Source of the DNA: Streptomyces sp. NBC_01353
GTDB taxonomy: Bacteria > Actinomycetota > Actinomycetes > Streptomycetales > Streptomycetaceae
Assembly: GCF_036237275.1 (NCBI RefSeq)
Contig: NZ_CP108352.1
Coordinates: forward strand, 8,333,501-8,397,500
Length of the DNA stretch: 64,000 bases
Reading direction: 5' to 3'
The notes beneath the pieces were generated by a model, which was not told the DNA's origin, did not search any database, and saw only the letters and a program-made list of their open reading frames with translations. The first letter of the stretch is position 1, and every line of letters begins with the position of its first letter. Shown here piece by piece: positions 53,440 to 61,464 of this stretch. The position numbers and the translations under genes are program-made.

Positions 53440-54117
53440 TCACGCCGCATTCGGCAAAGCGGCCAGGCTCTGCCCGACGTACCGGGTGGTCTGGTCGGCG
53501 AGGATCTCGGGCATGCCCATCTCGATGCCGTACAGGGCCTGGGCGGCGACATCGGCGGGGTCTGTCTTCTGATCGGCGGGAACGCCCGCGGCCATGTCGG
53601 TGTCCATGTATCCGACGTGCAGCGCCGAGACGGCGATGCCGTGGGGCGCCATTTCCTCCCGGGCCGCGTCGGTCAGCGCCCATGCCGCGGCCTCGGCCGC
53701 GGCATGGGACCCGAGATCGGCCGGGTGCAGCCAGGACAGGACGTTGAGAACGGCGCCGCCGCCGTTGCCCTCGATGACGGGGGCGAAAGTCCGCGTCACG
53801 GCGAGCGGACGGAAGAAGTTCGTCTCCATCTCCAGACGTACCGCGTCCAGGCCGCCCGCGATCAGCGGCGTGGCGGTGGAGATGCCCGCGTTGTTCACCA
53901 GCGGCGTCGCGTCGGATGCGGCGCGGGCCGCGATCGGGATCGACTCCTTGTCCGTCACGTCCAACCGCAGCGGGATGACGCCGGGCAGGTCCACGGTCTC
54001 GGGGCGGCGGGCCGCCGCGTACACCTTCGCCCCGCGTTCCACGAGCTGGATGGCCGGATGGCGCCCGAGCCCCCGGTTCGCGCCGGTGACCACCGCGACC
54101 GCTTCCTTCGGTTCCAT
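53440..54117 (-). CDS. SDR-family protein lacking the catalytic Tyr/Lys
   Basis: This short-chain dehydrogenase/reductase-fold protein has about 225 residues. The cofactor motif TGANRGLGR and the NNAG motif (LVNNAGIS) are intact. In the active-site helix, where YxxxK is expected, the sequence reads HAAAEAAAW, so Tyr is His and Lys is Glu; NVLSW precedes it. It may be inactive, bind a ligand, or have a changed reaction. ATG 54117 is preferred over the upstream starts. It begins the minus-strand unit and is divergent from a TetR regulator. Confidence 0.82.
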   Translation of the reverse strand: MEPKEAVAVVTGANRGLGRHPAIQLVERGAKVYAAARRPETVDLPGVIPLRLDVTDKESIPIAARAASDATPLVNNAGISTATPLIAGGLDAVRLEMETNFFRPLAVTRTFAPVIEGNGGGAVLNVLSWLHPADLGSHAAAEAAAWALTDAAREEMAPHGIAVSALHVGYMDTDMAAGVPADQKTDPADVAAQALYGIEMGMPEILADQTTRYVGQSLAALPNAA

Positions 54118-54158
54118 GCCTACTCCCAGCGTTGCGGGCGACAAGCGACCCACGCGAG

Positions 54159-54212
54159 TTAGATTGCGACTGAAATCTAAATCCCAGTCTAGAATAGATG
54201 TCAATCGACATC
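54159..54212. promoter_or_regulatory. Two inverted repeats between SDR and TetR genes
   Basis: TTAGATT/AATCTAA (54159-54165, 54174-54180) with an 8-base spacer, and GATGTC-AATC-GACATC at 54197-54212, are perfect dyads in a 112-base divergent region. They are natural candidates for the TetR operator and promoter elements. Confidence 0.6.
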
Positions 54213-54229
54213 CACTCGGGAGGTGGCTG

Positions 54230-54790
54230 ATGGGCCGCGTATCGCAGGCGGAAGCGGAGGAGAACCGCCGGCGGGTCGTGGAAGCCGCCTCCCGGCTGTT
54301 CCGGGAGCAGGGAACCCACGTCAGCGTCGCCGACCTCATGAAGGCGGCCGGCCTGACCCACGGCGGCTTCTACAAGCAGTTCGCCTCCAAAGGGGCGCTC
54401 ATCGACGAAGCCACCGCGCACTCGTTCGATGAACTCACCCGGCTCCGCAACGACGGACTCGAGCAGCATGCAGGGCAGCGCGACGCCGCCCAGCAGGAGC
54501 TGATCGATACCTACCTCTCGATCGAGCACCGCGACAGCGCGGCGACCGGGTGCCCCGCCGCCGCACTCGCCGGCGACATGGCGCGCGAGCCCGGAGATGG
54601 CGAGGCCCGCCGCGTCTACACCGAGGGAGTGGGCGACTTCGCGGAGTGGCTCGCCACCGAGGACCAGGACGGCATCACCCGGCTGTGCACGATGGTCGGC
54701 GCACTCGTCCTGGCCCGCGCCACCGAGGGCACCCCGCTCTCGGAGGAGATCCTCACCGCCGCGCGCGCGGCATTGACGGCGACCAGCTGA
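54230..54790 (+). CDS. TetR/AcrR-family regulator
   Basis: This is a regulator of about 186 residues. The N-terminal helix-turn-helix is clear: ENRRRVVEAASRLFREQG, VSVADLMKAAGLTHGGFYKQF (short form MKAAGLTHGGFYKQF) and SKGALIDEA. The remainder is a helical ligand domain with GCPAAALAGDMAREP, as in the AcrR group that controls redox-active compounds. GGGAGG precedes the ATG. It is divergent from the SDR gene, so it probably represses that minus-strand unit. Confidence 0.9.
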   Translation: MGRVSQAEAEENRRRVVEAASRLFREQGTHVSVADLMKAAGLTHGGFYKQFASKGALIDEATAHSFDELTRLRNDGLEQHAGQRDAAQQELIDTYLSIEHRDSAATGCPAAALAGDMAREPGDGEARRVYTEGVGDFAEWLATEDQDGITRLCTMVGALVLARATEGTPLSEEILTAARAALTATS

Positions 54791-55229
54791 TCAAGGCCAC
54801 GGTGCCGGGCAGCGCACCGCAGGCACTCACGGCGCGGCCGACGCGTGGCGATCCCGACGCTCGGCATCGGATGCCGAAAGCGGCTGCGACGCACAAGTGC
54901 TGCTCTGGGCGGCCGGTGAAGGCCCGAGGCAATCCGAGGTAATCCGAGGGCCGACGGGTGATCCGCCGCTGGCCGGCAGCGCCACCCGAAGCCCCTCCCC
55001 ACCGATCACCAACACCCGTGACCCGGCGGGCACTTCGTCGGCGCCTCCACCGCGTACGGGATCGCCTCCCCGCCCGCGGGGCGAGTCGCCGGGCTCGCAG
55101 GCGCGTCCGGGCCATGTGCCGACCGGATCGCGGCAGCGCTCTGGGCATCTGTGCCGAGGAACGTGTCACGGAACGAGCTGGATATCGGGTATCCCGACGG
55201 CGGAGGGTTGCTGGAACAGCCTCCAGTCC

Positions 55230-55458
55230 TAGTGCCGCCCGGCGCTGGAACGGTAACCGCCACCGCTTCAACGACTACCGCCTCGCCGGCCGGGCCACGG
55301 TCCGGATCCACACCGGCGAGGGGCGCGACACCCGTACCGACCTGTTCCAGGGCCGCCGCGACTACGTGTGGGACAACAATCGCGACAAGGCCACCCTCCG
55401 CGACGACCGCGGCCGGGTCGTGGCCAGCAAGTCCTGGGGCAACCACCACCGCCGCTAA
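55230..55458 (+). pseudogene. Lamin-tail-domain protein fragment
   Basis: RWNGNRHRFNDYRLAGRATV, then IHTGEGRDTRTDLFQGRRDY, then NRDKATLRDDRGRVVASKSW and a stop give the C-terminal end of actinobacterial lamin-tail (LTD) proteins. The upstream frame is low quality and no signal peptide is found. The rest of the 54791-55742 stretch shows nothing else that I recognise. Confidence 0.55.
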
Positions 55459-55742
55459 CCCCCTCGGCCGGCCCTGCCATCCCCTCCAGAGGGGACAGCA
55501 GCACCGGCCGACACCCCTGAAACCGCGTGTGTCGGGCAGTCTGACCTGCTCAGCACACGCACGTATCCCGCCCCCTGCGGGCCCGTCACGCCCGCAATAC
55601 GAGCGCTTGGTCGATGGGCCGGTGGAGAATGCCCGTGGCTGTGTGGAGGCCACACTGGCTGGCGGTGAGAGGCGTTAACCCGACAGAGGACCGGATTGCG
55701 CCGTGGCGGGCAACCGAGGCGCTTCGGACGGAGGCGGTGGTG

Positions 55743-56159
55743 ATGGTGGCAGACGGAGAGTCTTCGGGCCCAGCAGACGGGGGTCCGGTGCCTCGGGTTC
55801 TGTTCGAGACCGCAATGCTGGATGCGCTCGATCCGGCTACTACCGGTGCGGTGTGGCGGTTGGCGGAGCCCGGCCGCCAGGTCGATGCCAATGTCGTCCG
55901 GATCCCGCCCGAACGGGGCGTCGACCCCCATATCGAGCCGGATTTGGACGTCCTCCTGCTGGTCGTGGCCGGAGAGGGCACCTTGGTCACCTCCGAGGGA
56001 ACGTGTCCGCTGAGCGAAGGCAGCCTCGTCTGGCTGCCCCACGGCTCCACCCGCGGTCTTGTCGCGGGCGAGCGGGGTATGGCGTACCTGACCGTTCACC
56101 GGCGCCGTCCCGGGATGCGGATCCAGCCCGCCTCCGCAAGCCGGAACCTGCAGCCCTGA
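55743..56159 (+). CDS. Cupin-fold protein
   Basis: This is a small beta-barrel protein of about 138 residues. The cupin core is visible as PPERGVDPHIEPDLDVLLLVVAGEGTLV (short form VDPHIEPDLDVLLLV) and later GSLVWLPHGSTRGLVAGERG (short form LPHGSTRG). The histidine and glutamates could hold a metal. Members of this subfamily often act as sensors or with quercetinase-like reactions. The start ATG 55743 was chosen after in-frame upstream sequence of poorer quality; no strong ribosome site is visible. The neighbours give no clue. Confidence 0.75.
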   Translation: MVADGESSGPADGGPVPRVLFETAMLDALDPATTGAVWRLAEPGRQVDANVVRIPPERGVDPHIEPDLDVLLLVVAGEGTLVTSEGTCPLSEGSLVWLPHGSTRGLVAGERGMAYLTVHRRRPGMRIQPASASRNLQP

Positions 56160-56627
56160 CCATGGCCGGACTGGCTTGCGCACCTTGATCCGCACGGGAT
56201 CCCGGCCCGCGGGAACAGAGGGCATGCCCGCCTATCGGCTCGCCGCCGCCCAGGCGCTCGCGAGGGACTCGATCCCGACGACTGCCGGCGGCGCCCCGTC
56301 GTCGAGCTTATGGACGAGTCGATCGATCGCGCCCGTGCGGGCCTTGAGGCGAGCGGCGACACTGCGGTACGTCACACGCCGTTACAGGCCCAATCCGCTC
56401 TCGGTCCGTCACACTGACCCCGCCGAGAACGGGCTGTGGTCGAGATGGGCCAGCAGGTCCGCAGGATCGCTGTCCCCAAGCGACAGCGCCCGCCTACTCC
56501 AGGCCGCGCGCGGGATCCCGCCGCAGCGTAGCCCCACACAGTTCACGCCCGCGCGGGTGGCGGCTTTCATGTCCCACACGGCATGTGGGCCTCGACCCAG
56601 GCGTACCCGGCCAGGCGACGTACTTGG
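56160..56627. other. Intergenic stretch without a recognisable gene
   Basis: Frames are short or low quality. One frame near 56320 reads VVELMDESIDRARAGLEASGD but cannot be assigned. Confidence 0.45.
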
Positions 56628-57584
56628 TCAGGCGGTAAACGCGGGCAGGACCTTGTCGCGGTAGCCGTTGAAGAAAGCCGACTGGTCAGGGCCGATCTGG
56701 CCGACATAGACCTCGTCGAAACCCGCCTCGACATAGGCGCGGATCGCGTTCACATGCTCATCCGGGTCCGCGCCGCACGGAACCGATTCGGATACCTGGC
56801 TCCGGGCGACGAGCCCGGCGGCCTGCTCGAAATGGGCCGGGGTCGGCAGGATCTGGTTGAGCTCTCCCGGCAGCTGCTCCGTGGGCCACAGACGATGGGC
56901 GGTGGACACCGCCGCTTCCCGGTCGTCGCCCCAACACACTTTCAGACCGCCGACCACCGGCTTCCCCGCACCGCCCGCGTCCCTGAACCGGCCGATGGCG
57001 TCCTCGTCCGGGCTCATGGTGACGAAGCCGTCGCCGATGCGTCCGGCCAGCTGGGCAGCCTTCGGCCCGAAGGCGGAGACGAGGATCGGCAAGGGCCCAT
57101 CGGGGGCGGTGTAGAGGCGGGCGTTGTCGACCGTGTAGTGCCGGCCGCGGTGGCTGACCTGCCGTCCGGTGAACAGGCGCCGCATCACTTCGACCGCCTC
57201 CTCCAGCATGTCCGCCCGCTCGTCGAACGAGGGCCACCGGTCCCCGTGCACGTGCTCGTTGAGGGCTTCTCCGGTGCCCACGCCCAGCGTGAAACGGCCT
57301 CGGAGCAGCACGCTGGAGGTCGCTGCGGCCTGCGCCGTCACCGCTGGGTGCAGGCGCATGACGGGGCAGGTGACCAGTGTCGTCACCGGCAGGTCCGTGG
57401 TCTGCGAGAGTGCGCCGATCATCGACCACACGAAGGGACTGTGGCCCTGGGCGTCGGTCCACGGGTGGAAGTGGTCGGAGATGGCAAGCCTGGTGAATCC
57501 GGCGTCGGTAGCCAGGCTTGCCTGCTCCATCAGCTGTCGCGGGGTGAATTCCTCGCAGGCCAGGAAGTACCCGAAGGACGTCAT
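56628..57584 (-). CDS. LLM-class F420-dependent oxidoreductase
   Basis: This is a TIM-barrel oxidoreductase of about 318 residues. FGYFLACEEFTPRQLMEQA at the start, SDHFHPWTDAQGHSPFVWSMIGAL (short form SDHFHPW), TCPVMRLHPAVTAQAAAT (short form MRLHPAV) and GRFTLGVGTGEALNEHV (short form GVGTGEALNEH) match the TIGR03557-type F420 family. The C-terminus AAYVEAGFDEVYVGQIGPDQ (short form GFDEVYVGQ) is also typical. GGAGGG precedes ATG 57584. The substrate is not known; in actinobacteria such enzymes oxidise or reduce alcohols, sugars or xenobiotics with F420. Confidence 0.88.
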   Translation of the reverse strand: MTSFGYFLACEEFTPRQLMEQASLATDAGFTRLAISDHFHPWTDAQGHSPFVWSMIGALSQTTDLPVTTLVTCPVMRLHPAVTAQAAATSSVLLRGRFTLGVGTGEALNEHVHGDRWPSFDERADMLEEAVEVMRRLFTGRQVSHRGRHYTVDNARLYTAPDGPLPILVSAFGPKAAQLAGRIGDGFVTMSPDEDAIGRFRDAGGAGKPVVGGLKVCWGDDREAAVSTAHRLWPTEQLPGELNQILPTPAHFEQAAGLVARSQVSESVPCGADPDEHVNAIRAYVEAGFDEVYVGQIGPDQSAFFNGYRDKVLPAFTA

Positions 57585-57675
57585 GGCACTCCATCCCTCC
57601 AGAACAGTCAGGTCTTTGAACACCACGGAGCGGGCCGGTCTCGAACTACCTCGGTCCGGCCGACTGAGCCGGGCT

Positions 57676-57999
57676 TCAGTGGCCGAGGGCGCGCTTGAGT
57701 TCCGCTTTGTCCATCTTCGAGCGGCCCTCGATGTTGCGCTGCTTCGCCTCGTTGTAGAGCTGCTCCTTGGTGGGTCCCTGCGAGCCGCTGTGGGAACGCT
57801 GCCCGCCGCGCTTGGAGGACGACATGTCCTGCGTCGAGGAACGGCTCGCGGTCTTCGACTCGCCGGAGCGCGCGCGTTCCTTGTTGACGGTGCGCGCGGC
57901 GATCTCCTTGGCCCGCTTGAAGCTCTCGCCGCGCTCCTCGGCACTCTCCTTGATGTGCTCGTACTGACGCTCTCGTTTGGGGCTGGAACCGCGAGGCAT
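57676..57999 (-). CDS. Small basic protein, Rho-N-like C-terminus
   Basis: This is a highly charged protein of 107 residues. The first half is rich in Lys/Arg/Glu and likely helical (KRERQYEHIKESAEERGESF). The second half, GPTKEQLYNEAKQRNIEGRSK and MDKAELKRALG, resembles the SAP/Rho termination factor N-terminal helix motif found in nucleic-acid-binding proteins. It is often annotated as plasmid stabilisation protein, without proof. AGGAG precedes ATG 57999. It lies between F420 oxidoreductase and channel genes. Confidence 0.78.
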   Translation of the reverse strand: MPRGSSPKRERQYEHIKESAEERGESFKRAKEIAARTVNKERARSGESKTASRSSTQDMSSSKRGGQRSHSGSQGPTKEQLYNEAKQRNIEGRSKMDKAELKRALGH

Positions 58000-58196
58000 G
58001 GTCACTCCTTGACTCGTGTGCGATCTCCATTGCGAATCCGACTATCCCGCTGAGCCGGATCCCGATCCGGCCCGCAGCGGGAAGGCGCAGGCGGGCGCGA
58101 GTCTCTGGCGGGCCCCTGTTGCGCGCCGTCCAGGGTGTGCTCCGCGCCTACCCGGGCAGGTGGGGCGCATTCGCCGGTTCGCCCTAGAGCTCGGAT

Positions 58197-59087
58197 CTAG
58201 CGGGGACGGGGCTCGCTTCTCCCCGCCCGCCGGCCGTGATCGCGCGTGTAGGCATCCAGCGCCTGCCGGGGCGGACCGTGCGTGTGCAGGAAGCGCTGGT
58301 CCAGGATGTCGGCCAGATCCTCCAGCGCTGTGCGCAGGACCGTTCCCGCGGCGCGAACGTCGGGCTGCTGGGCATCTGCGGCCTGATCCGCGGTGCGCAC
58401 GGCCCATCCGACGTGGCGGGCGAGGGAGGTGCGGTCGTCTCCGTCGTAGAAGTAGTAGGACTCCGGGTACTGAAGGAAGTCGACGGACACGACCGAGACT
58501 CCGGCGGCCAGGTCGAGGAGCAGCGCCGCCCCTGCGGGGGAGTCGATCCGCTGTGGCGAATAGGCGCGCAAGAGGTGGGAGATGCGCAGGGCAAAGGCAC
58601 GGCGTCGGGCCAGTGCGGGATAGATGCCGAGAATCCACGAGACGGTCGCGGTCAGGAGAGCGAAACCGACCAGACCCTCCATCGGAGCAACGACGCGCAG
58701 CCACCCCTCGGTGGGCGCGATGTCACCCAGACCGAGAGTGGAGAGCGTGACCAGCGAGACGTACACGGCGTCGAGCAGGCCCACGCGATCGGCGGGGCGC
58801 AGGACGTCGGAGTACACGAACCCCTCGGGCAGGTGCGGCCAGTAGATCAGCGTCCAGCCGGCGACCACTGTCATCACCCAGAGGGCGACGACCGACACCA
58901 GTCCGAGGGGTCCGGTGAGCCCTGACGCGCCCAGGCGCGGGCCGAGGGCGGCCGACAACTTCCAGATCGCCGTCATGACCAGGCGGCTCAGCCCCCCGTG
59001 ACTCGTCGGATGCCACAGGGTGTGGAAGACATCCCGCAGGATCAGCAGCACCATGGCAGCGCCCGCGCCTGTCACCAACCACTGCAT
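58197..59087 (-). CDS. Two-pore-domain-like ion channel protein with unusual filter
   Basis: This is a membrane protein of 296 residues. An N-terminal helix (AAMVLLILRDVFHTLW), two further helices and a pore region with TLSTLGLGDIAPT near residue 117 resemble potassium channels, but the filter is GLGD rather than GYGD. A helix follows (LVGFALLTATVSWILGIYPAL), then a cytoplasmic domain of about 140 residues with helical character. No RCK (TrkA-N) motif is visible. It may pass K+ or another cation, or be gated by the soluble tail. Neighbouring genes include stress-type small proteins. Confidence 0.75.
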   Translation of the reverse strand: MQWLVTGAGAAMVLLILRDVFHTLWHPTSHGGLSRLVMTAIWKLSAALGPRLGASGLTGPLGLVSVVALWVMTVVAGWTLIYWPHLPEGFVYSDVLRPADRVGLLDAVYVSLVTLSTLGLGDIAPTEGWLRVVAPMEGLVGFALLTATVSWILGIYPALARRRAFALRISHLLRAYSPQRIDSPAGAALLLDLAAGVSVVSVDFLQYPESYYFYDGDDRTSLARHVGWAVRTADQAADAQQPDVRAAGTVLRTALEDLADILDQRFLHTHGPPRQALDAYTRDHGRRAGRSEPRPR

Positions 59088-59412
59088 CGGGTACTCCTCT
59101 CCCGCCGCGGACGCACCCGAACGTACTTTTCACGCTGACATAGGGATGACACGCTGCACCATGCATCCGTCGGACGCGGAGTGGGTGGCCGACGCCACCC
59201 TTGGTGGCCCGACTCTTGCGGCGCCGAGTCGACGGTCGTCACCCGGCTCAGCAGTCTGGGTTCCAGGCCGATGACCGGGAGAGAAGACGGCGCCGTCGCT
59301 CAGTGGTCTCCAAGCGGCGCAGGGCAGAGGGTGGCCGAAGCAGGCGAGCGCGGCACGGACAGGAACTGCCCCTGGTTCAGGCCGAAGCCATGTGGCTGCC
59401 ACGGTCACGCCG
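59088..59412. other. Intergenic stretch without a recognisable gene
   Basis: No frame of reasonable quality and no hairpin were recognised between the channel and PRC-barrel genes. Confidence 0.45.
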
Positions 59413-59766
59413 CTACATGTGCGGCTGCCGGTAGTAGCGGGCGAACTGCTCCAGGTAGCTGGGATTGCCGGTGTGCTTCATCTCGTCGAACTCGGGAGCG
59501 TCCTTGATCTGGTCCTTCGTCCGGTCGACGTGGACCGTCTCCCCGGCGGCGTCGATCAGCTTGATCGTTCCGGCAGGCAGCAGAACGTGCTTGCCGAAGA
59601 TCCACACCCCGGTGTCGACGACGAGGTAGGAGGCTCCGACCTCTTCGGAATGCTTGCTGACCTTCCCAATGGCACCGTCGGTGGCCTCGACCTTGTAGCC
59701 GATGAGGTCGTTCCCCTGCTGGTATCCCGCGGCCGGTTGGTAGACCCAGATGTCGAATTCGCTCAT
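59413..59766 (-). CDS. PRC-barrel domain protein
   Basis: This is a small protein of about 117 residues. The PRC-barrel core is clear: DLIGYKVEATDGAIGKVSKHSEEV (short form GYKVEATDGAIGKV), YLVVDTGVWIFGKHVLLPAGTI (short form VDTGVWIFGKHVLLPAG) and VHVDRTKDQIKDAPEFDE (short form VHVDRTKDQIKDAP). Such proteins in actinobacteria are linked with stress responses but have no fixed reaction. ATG 59766 is chosen because GGAAAGG is about 7 bases upstream. It is followed by YLEQFARYYR at the C-terminus. Confidence 0.88.
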   Translation of the reverse strand: MSEFDIWVYQPAAGYQQGNDLIGYKVEATDGAIGKVSKHSEEVGASYLVVDTGVWIFGKHVLLPAGTIKLIDAAGETVHVDRTKDQIKDAPEFDEMKHTGNPSYLEQFARYYRQPHM

Positions 59767-60017
59767 AGCCATGCCTTTCCGGATATGAAGTGGCAGATCG
59801 TTGAGAATCTGCCGGGCTTCACCAGAGGCGAAACGGAAGTGCGGAACTCCCACCCGGCTGCCTGCCCTTCCATCGAGCAGCCGGGCTGAGATCTGTGGTC
59901 CTCATCGGCAAGGAAGGGGTTCCGTGGCCGCGGGTGTGGGCCCTGGCCACGGGCGGGGCTGTGGTTGACCTCCTGAGCGACCCATCGGCGGACGCATCGG
60001 TGGGCCGGGTAGCGGGT

Positions 60018-60293
60018 TCAGGTGTGCAGTCGGCTGTTGGGGCCGTCCCAGCCGTCGGCGGCCTCGTCGTTGAACCAGTAGTCGCCGGCCGCCAGATATC
60101 GGAAGGAGTGGCTGGTCCTTCGGGGGAGCGCCACCGTCACGGCCCGCGTCTGGTCCTCCCGGACGTGGAGGGGGTGGGCATGCGGGTCCCAGCCGTTGAA
60201 GTCACCCACGACGCTGACCGGGCCGGGCGGGCTGTCGGCGGGAAGCACGAAGGTGATGTCGGTCCGGTTCTTGCGCTGCTTGCGTTCGAGCAT
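60018..60293 (-). CDS. Isoamylase early-set / glycogen-binding domain protein
   Basis: This is a small protein of 91 residues. DITFVLPADSPPGPVSVVGDFNGWDP (short form VSVVGDFNGWDP) and SHSFRYLAAGDYWFNDEAADG (short form FRYLAAGDYWFNDE) are the AMPK-beta / isoamylase N-terminal E-set fold, which binds carbohydrate. There is no catalytic domain. Single-domain proteins like this are seen in actinobacteria near stress genes. GGAGAGC is located upstream of ATG 60293. Ligand and role are unknown. Confidence 0.85.
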   Translation of the reverse strand: MLERKQRKNRTDITFVLPADSPPGPVSVVGDFNGWDPHAHPLHVREDQTRAVTVALPRRTSHSFRYLAAGDYWFNDEAADGWDGPNSRLHT

Positions 60294-60553
60294 GGGGAGC
60301 TCTCCTGTCGGCGCCGGAGGGGCAAGCGGGGAAACGTGTCCCATCCTGCTCTCGCCTGCCGTACCGCCACGCCGACACGGCCGATCGGTCACACGGCCAG
60401 ACCCACTGAGCTGATGCGTTGCGTCAGGTGAGGGGGAGCCTTGCGCAGGTCGGCGTTCGTTGTCGTGCGCCGTCTTCGGTTCCATCGAGCTGCCGGTCGA
60501 GTTTCCGTGGGGCGGGCGAGCTTGGCAGCGGACGCGCAGGGCAGACGGGATTC

Positions 60554-60973
60554 ATGACTGTGCCCAAGACCAGTGTCCTCGTCCTCGACTCCACCGACCC
60601 GGAACCCCTGGCGCGGTTCTACGCGACCTTGCTGGGCGCCGCCGTGGAGCCCGCCGGAGGCGACTCGGACCTGCTGCTTGTCTCCGGCCATTCCGGTGTC
60701 GTGCTGGGGATCCGCCGGGACCTCGGGCAGGCGCCACCGAGCTGGCCCCGCCCCGAGGACTCCCAACAGGCACACCTGCACATCCTCGTGGCACCGGACG
60801 CCCTCGACGAGGCGGAGCGCGAGGCGGTCTCGCTCGGCGCACGGCCCGTGGCAGCCACGCTCAACGGCACCCTCGACCGGCGCACGGACCTGCGCCGCTA
60901 CACCGACCCGGCCGGCCACTCCTTCGTCCTGGCCGTGACATTCCCCGCCCAGGACAGCCCGCCCCGGGCCTGA
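60554..60973 (+). CDS. VOC-family (glyoxalase-like) protein
   Basis: This is a cytosolic protein of about 139 residues with one VOC beta-alpha-beta-beta-beta pair in each half. VLDSTDPEPLARFYATLLGA, HLHILVAPDALDEAERE, LGARPV and YTDPAGHSFVLAV fit the family. Metal ligands are suggested by His75 and the final Glu-like position but are not certain. ATG 60554 with GCAGACGG upstream. It has no clear partner nearby. Reaction unknown. Confidence 0.8.
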   Translation: MTVPKTSVLVLDSTDPEPLARFYATLLGAAVEPAGGDSDLLLVSGHSGVVLGIRRDLGQAPPSWPRPEDSQQAHLHILVAPDALDEAEREAVSLGARPVAATLNGTLDRRTDLRRYTDPAGHSFVLAVTFPAQDSPPRA

Positions 60974-61157
60974 TCAGCCACCCGCCGGTCGCCATCGTGT
61001 TCACCGAACCGGTGAGCCCCCGGTGCTGGAGCGCCGTATCGCCGCGCCCCGGGAAGCGTCGCGCGAGCACTGGGCGGCGCCGTGGACTACGCGGGCCGCG
61101 CCGCCGGAGTCCAGCCGCAAAGTTCGCCGATGGCCGCATGGGCGAGGAGCCGCTCGT

Positions 61158-61193
61158 CCTTGGGGTCACCCGTCTTGTCGGGTGACCCCAAGG
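61158..61193. terminator. Strong stem-loop between VOC gene and broken gene
   Basis: A perfect 15-bp stem (61158-61172 with 61179-61193) with a 6-base loop. It lies at the 3' side of both the VOC gene and the minus-strand broken gene, so it can be bidirectional. Confidence 0.85.
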
Positions 61194-61202
61194 TGGTGAT
61201 AG

Positions 61203-61464
61203 TCAGCGGTTGTTGCTGTAGGCGATGATGCCGCCGACGACCAGGCCGCGGCCACGGGCGGTGCGGAACTCTTCACAGCAGCTTGGCATCGGTGTACTGG
61301 TCCGGCGTGCTTTCCGGCGGGGCGCGCACACCGAACTGCGGGCCGTAGAAGCACACCACGTACCCGTGGTGCAGGGCGGCTAAGTACCAGTCGGGCGAGG
61401 CGGAGACGGTGATGGGGGAGTAGACGCCGCCGTCCAGGGATCGCAGTTTGAAACGATCGTTGGC
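61203..61464 (-). pseudogene. Secreted unknown gene truncated by the IS5 element
   Basis: On the minus strand, FANDRFKLRSLDGGVYSPIT, WYLAALHHGYVVCFYGPQFG and STPDQYTDAKLL are in one frame. After a one-base shift, CCEEFRTARGRGL and VGGIIAYSNNR finish the protein. The N-terminus is cut off by the IS element. No function is known to me. Confidence 0.7.

Noticed and set aside
56176-56664. 162-residue plus-strand reading frame
   Set aside because: Arg/Ser/Pro-rich sequence with no motif and poor codon bias; its end overlaps the F420 oxidoreductase gene antisense.
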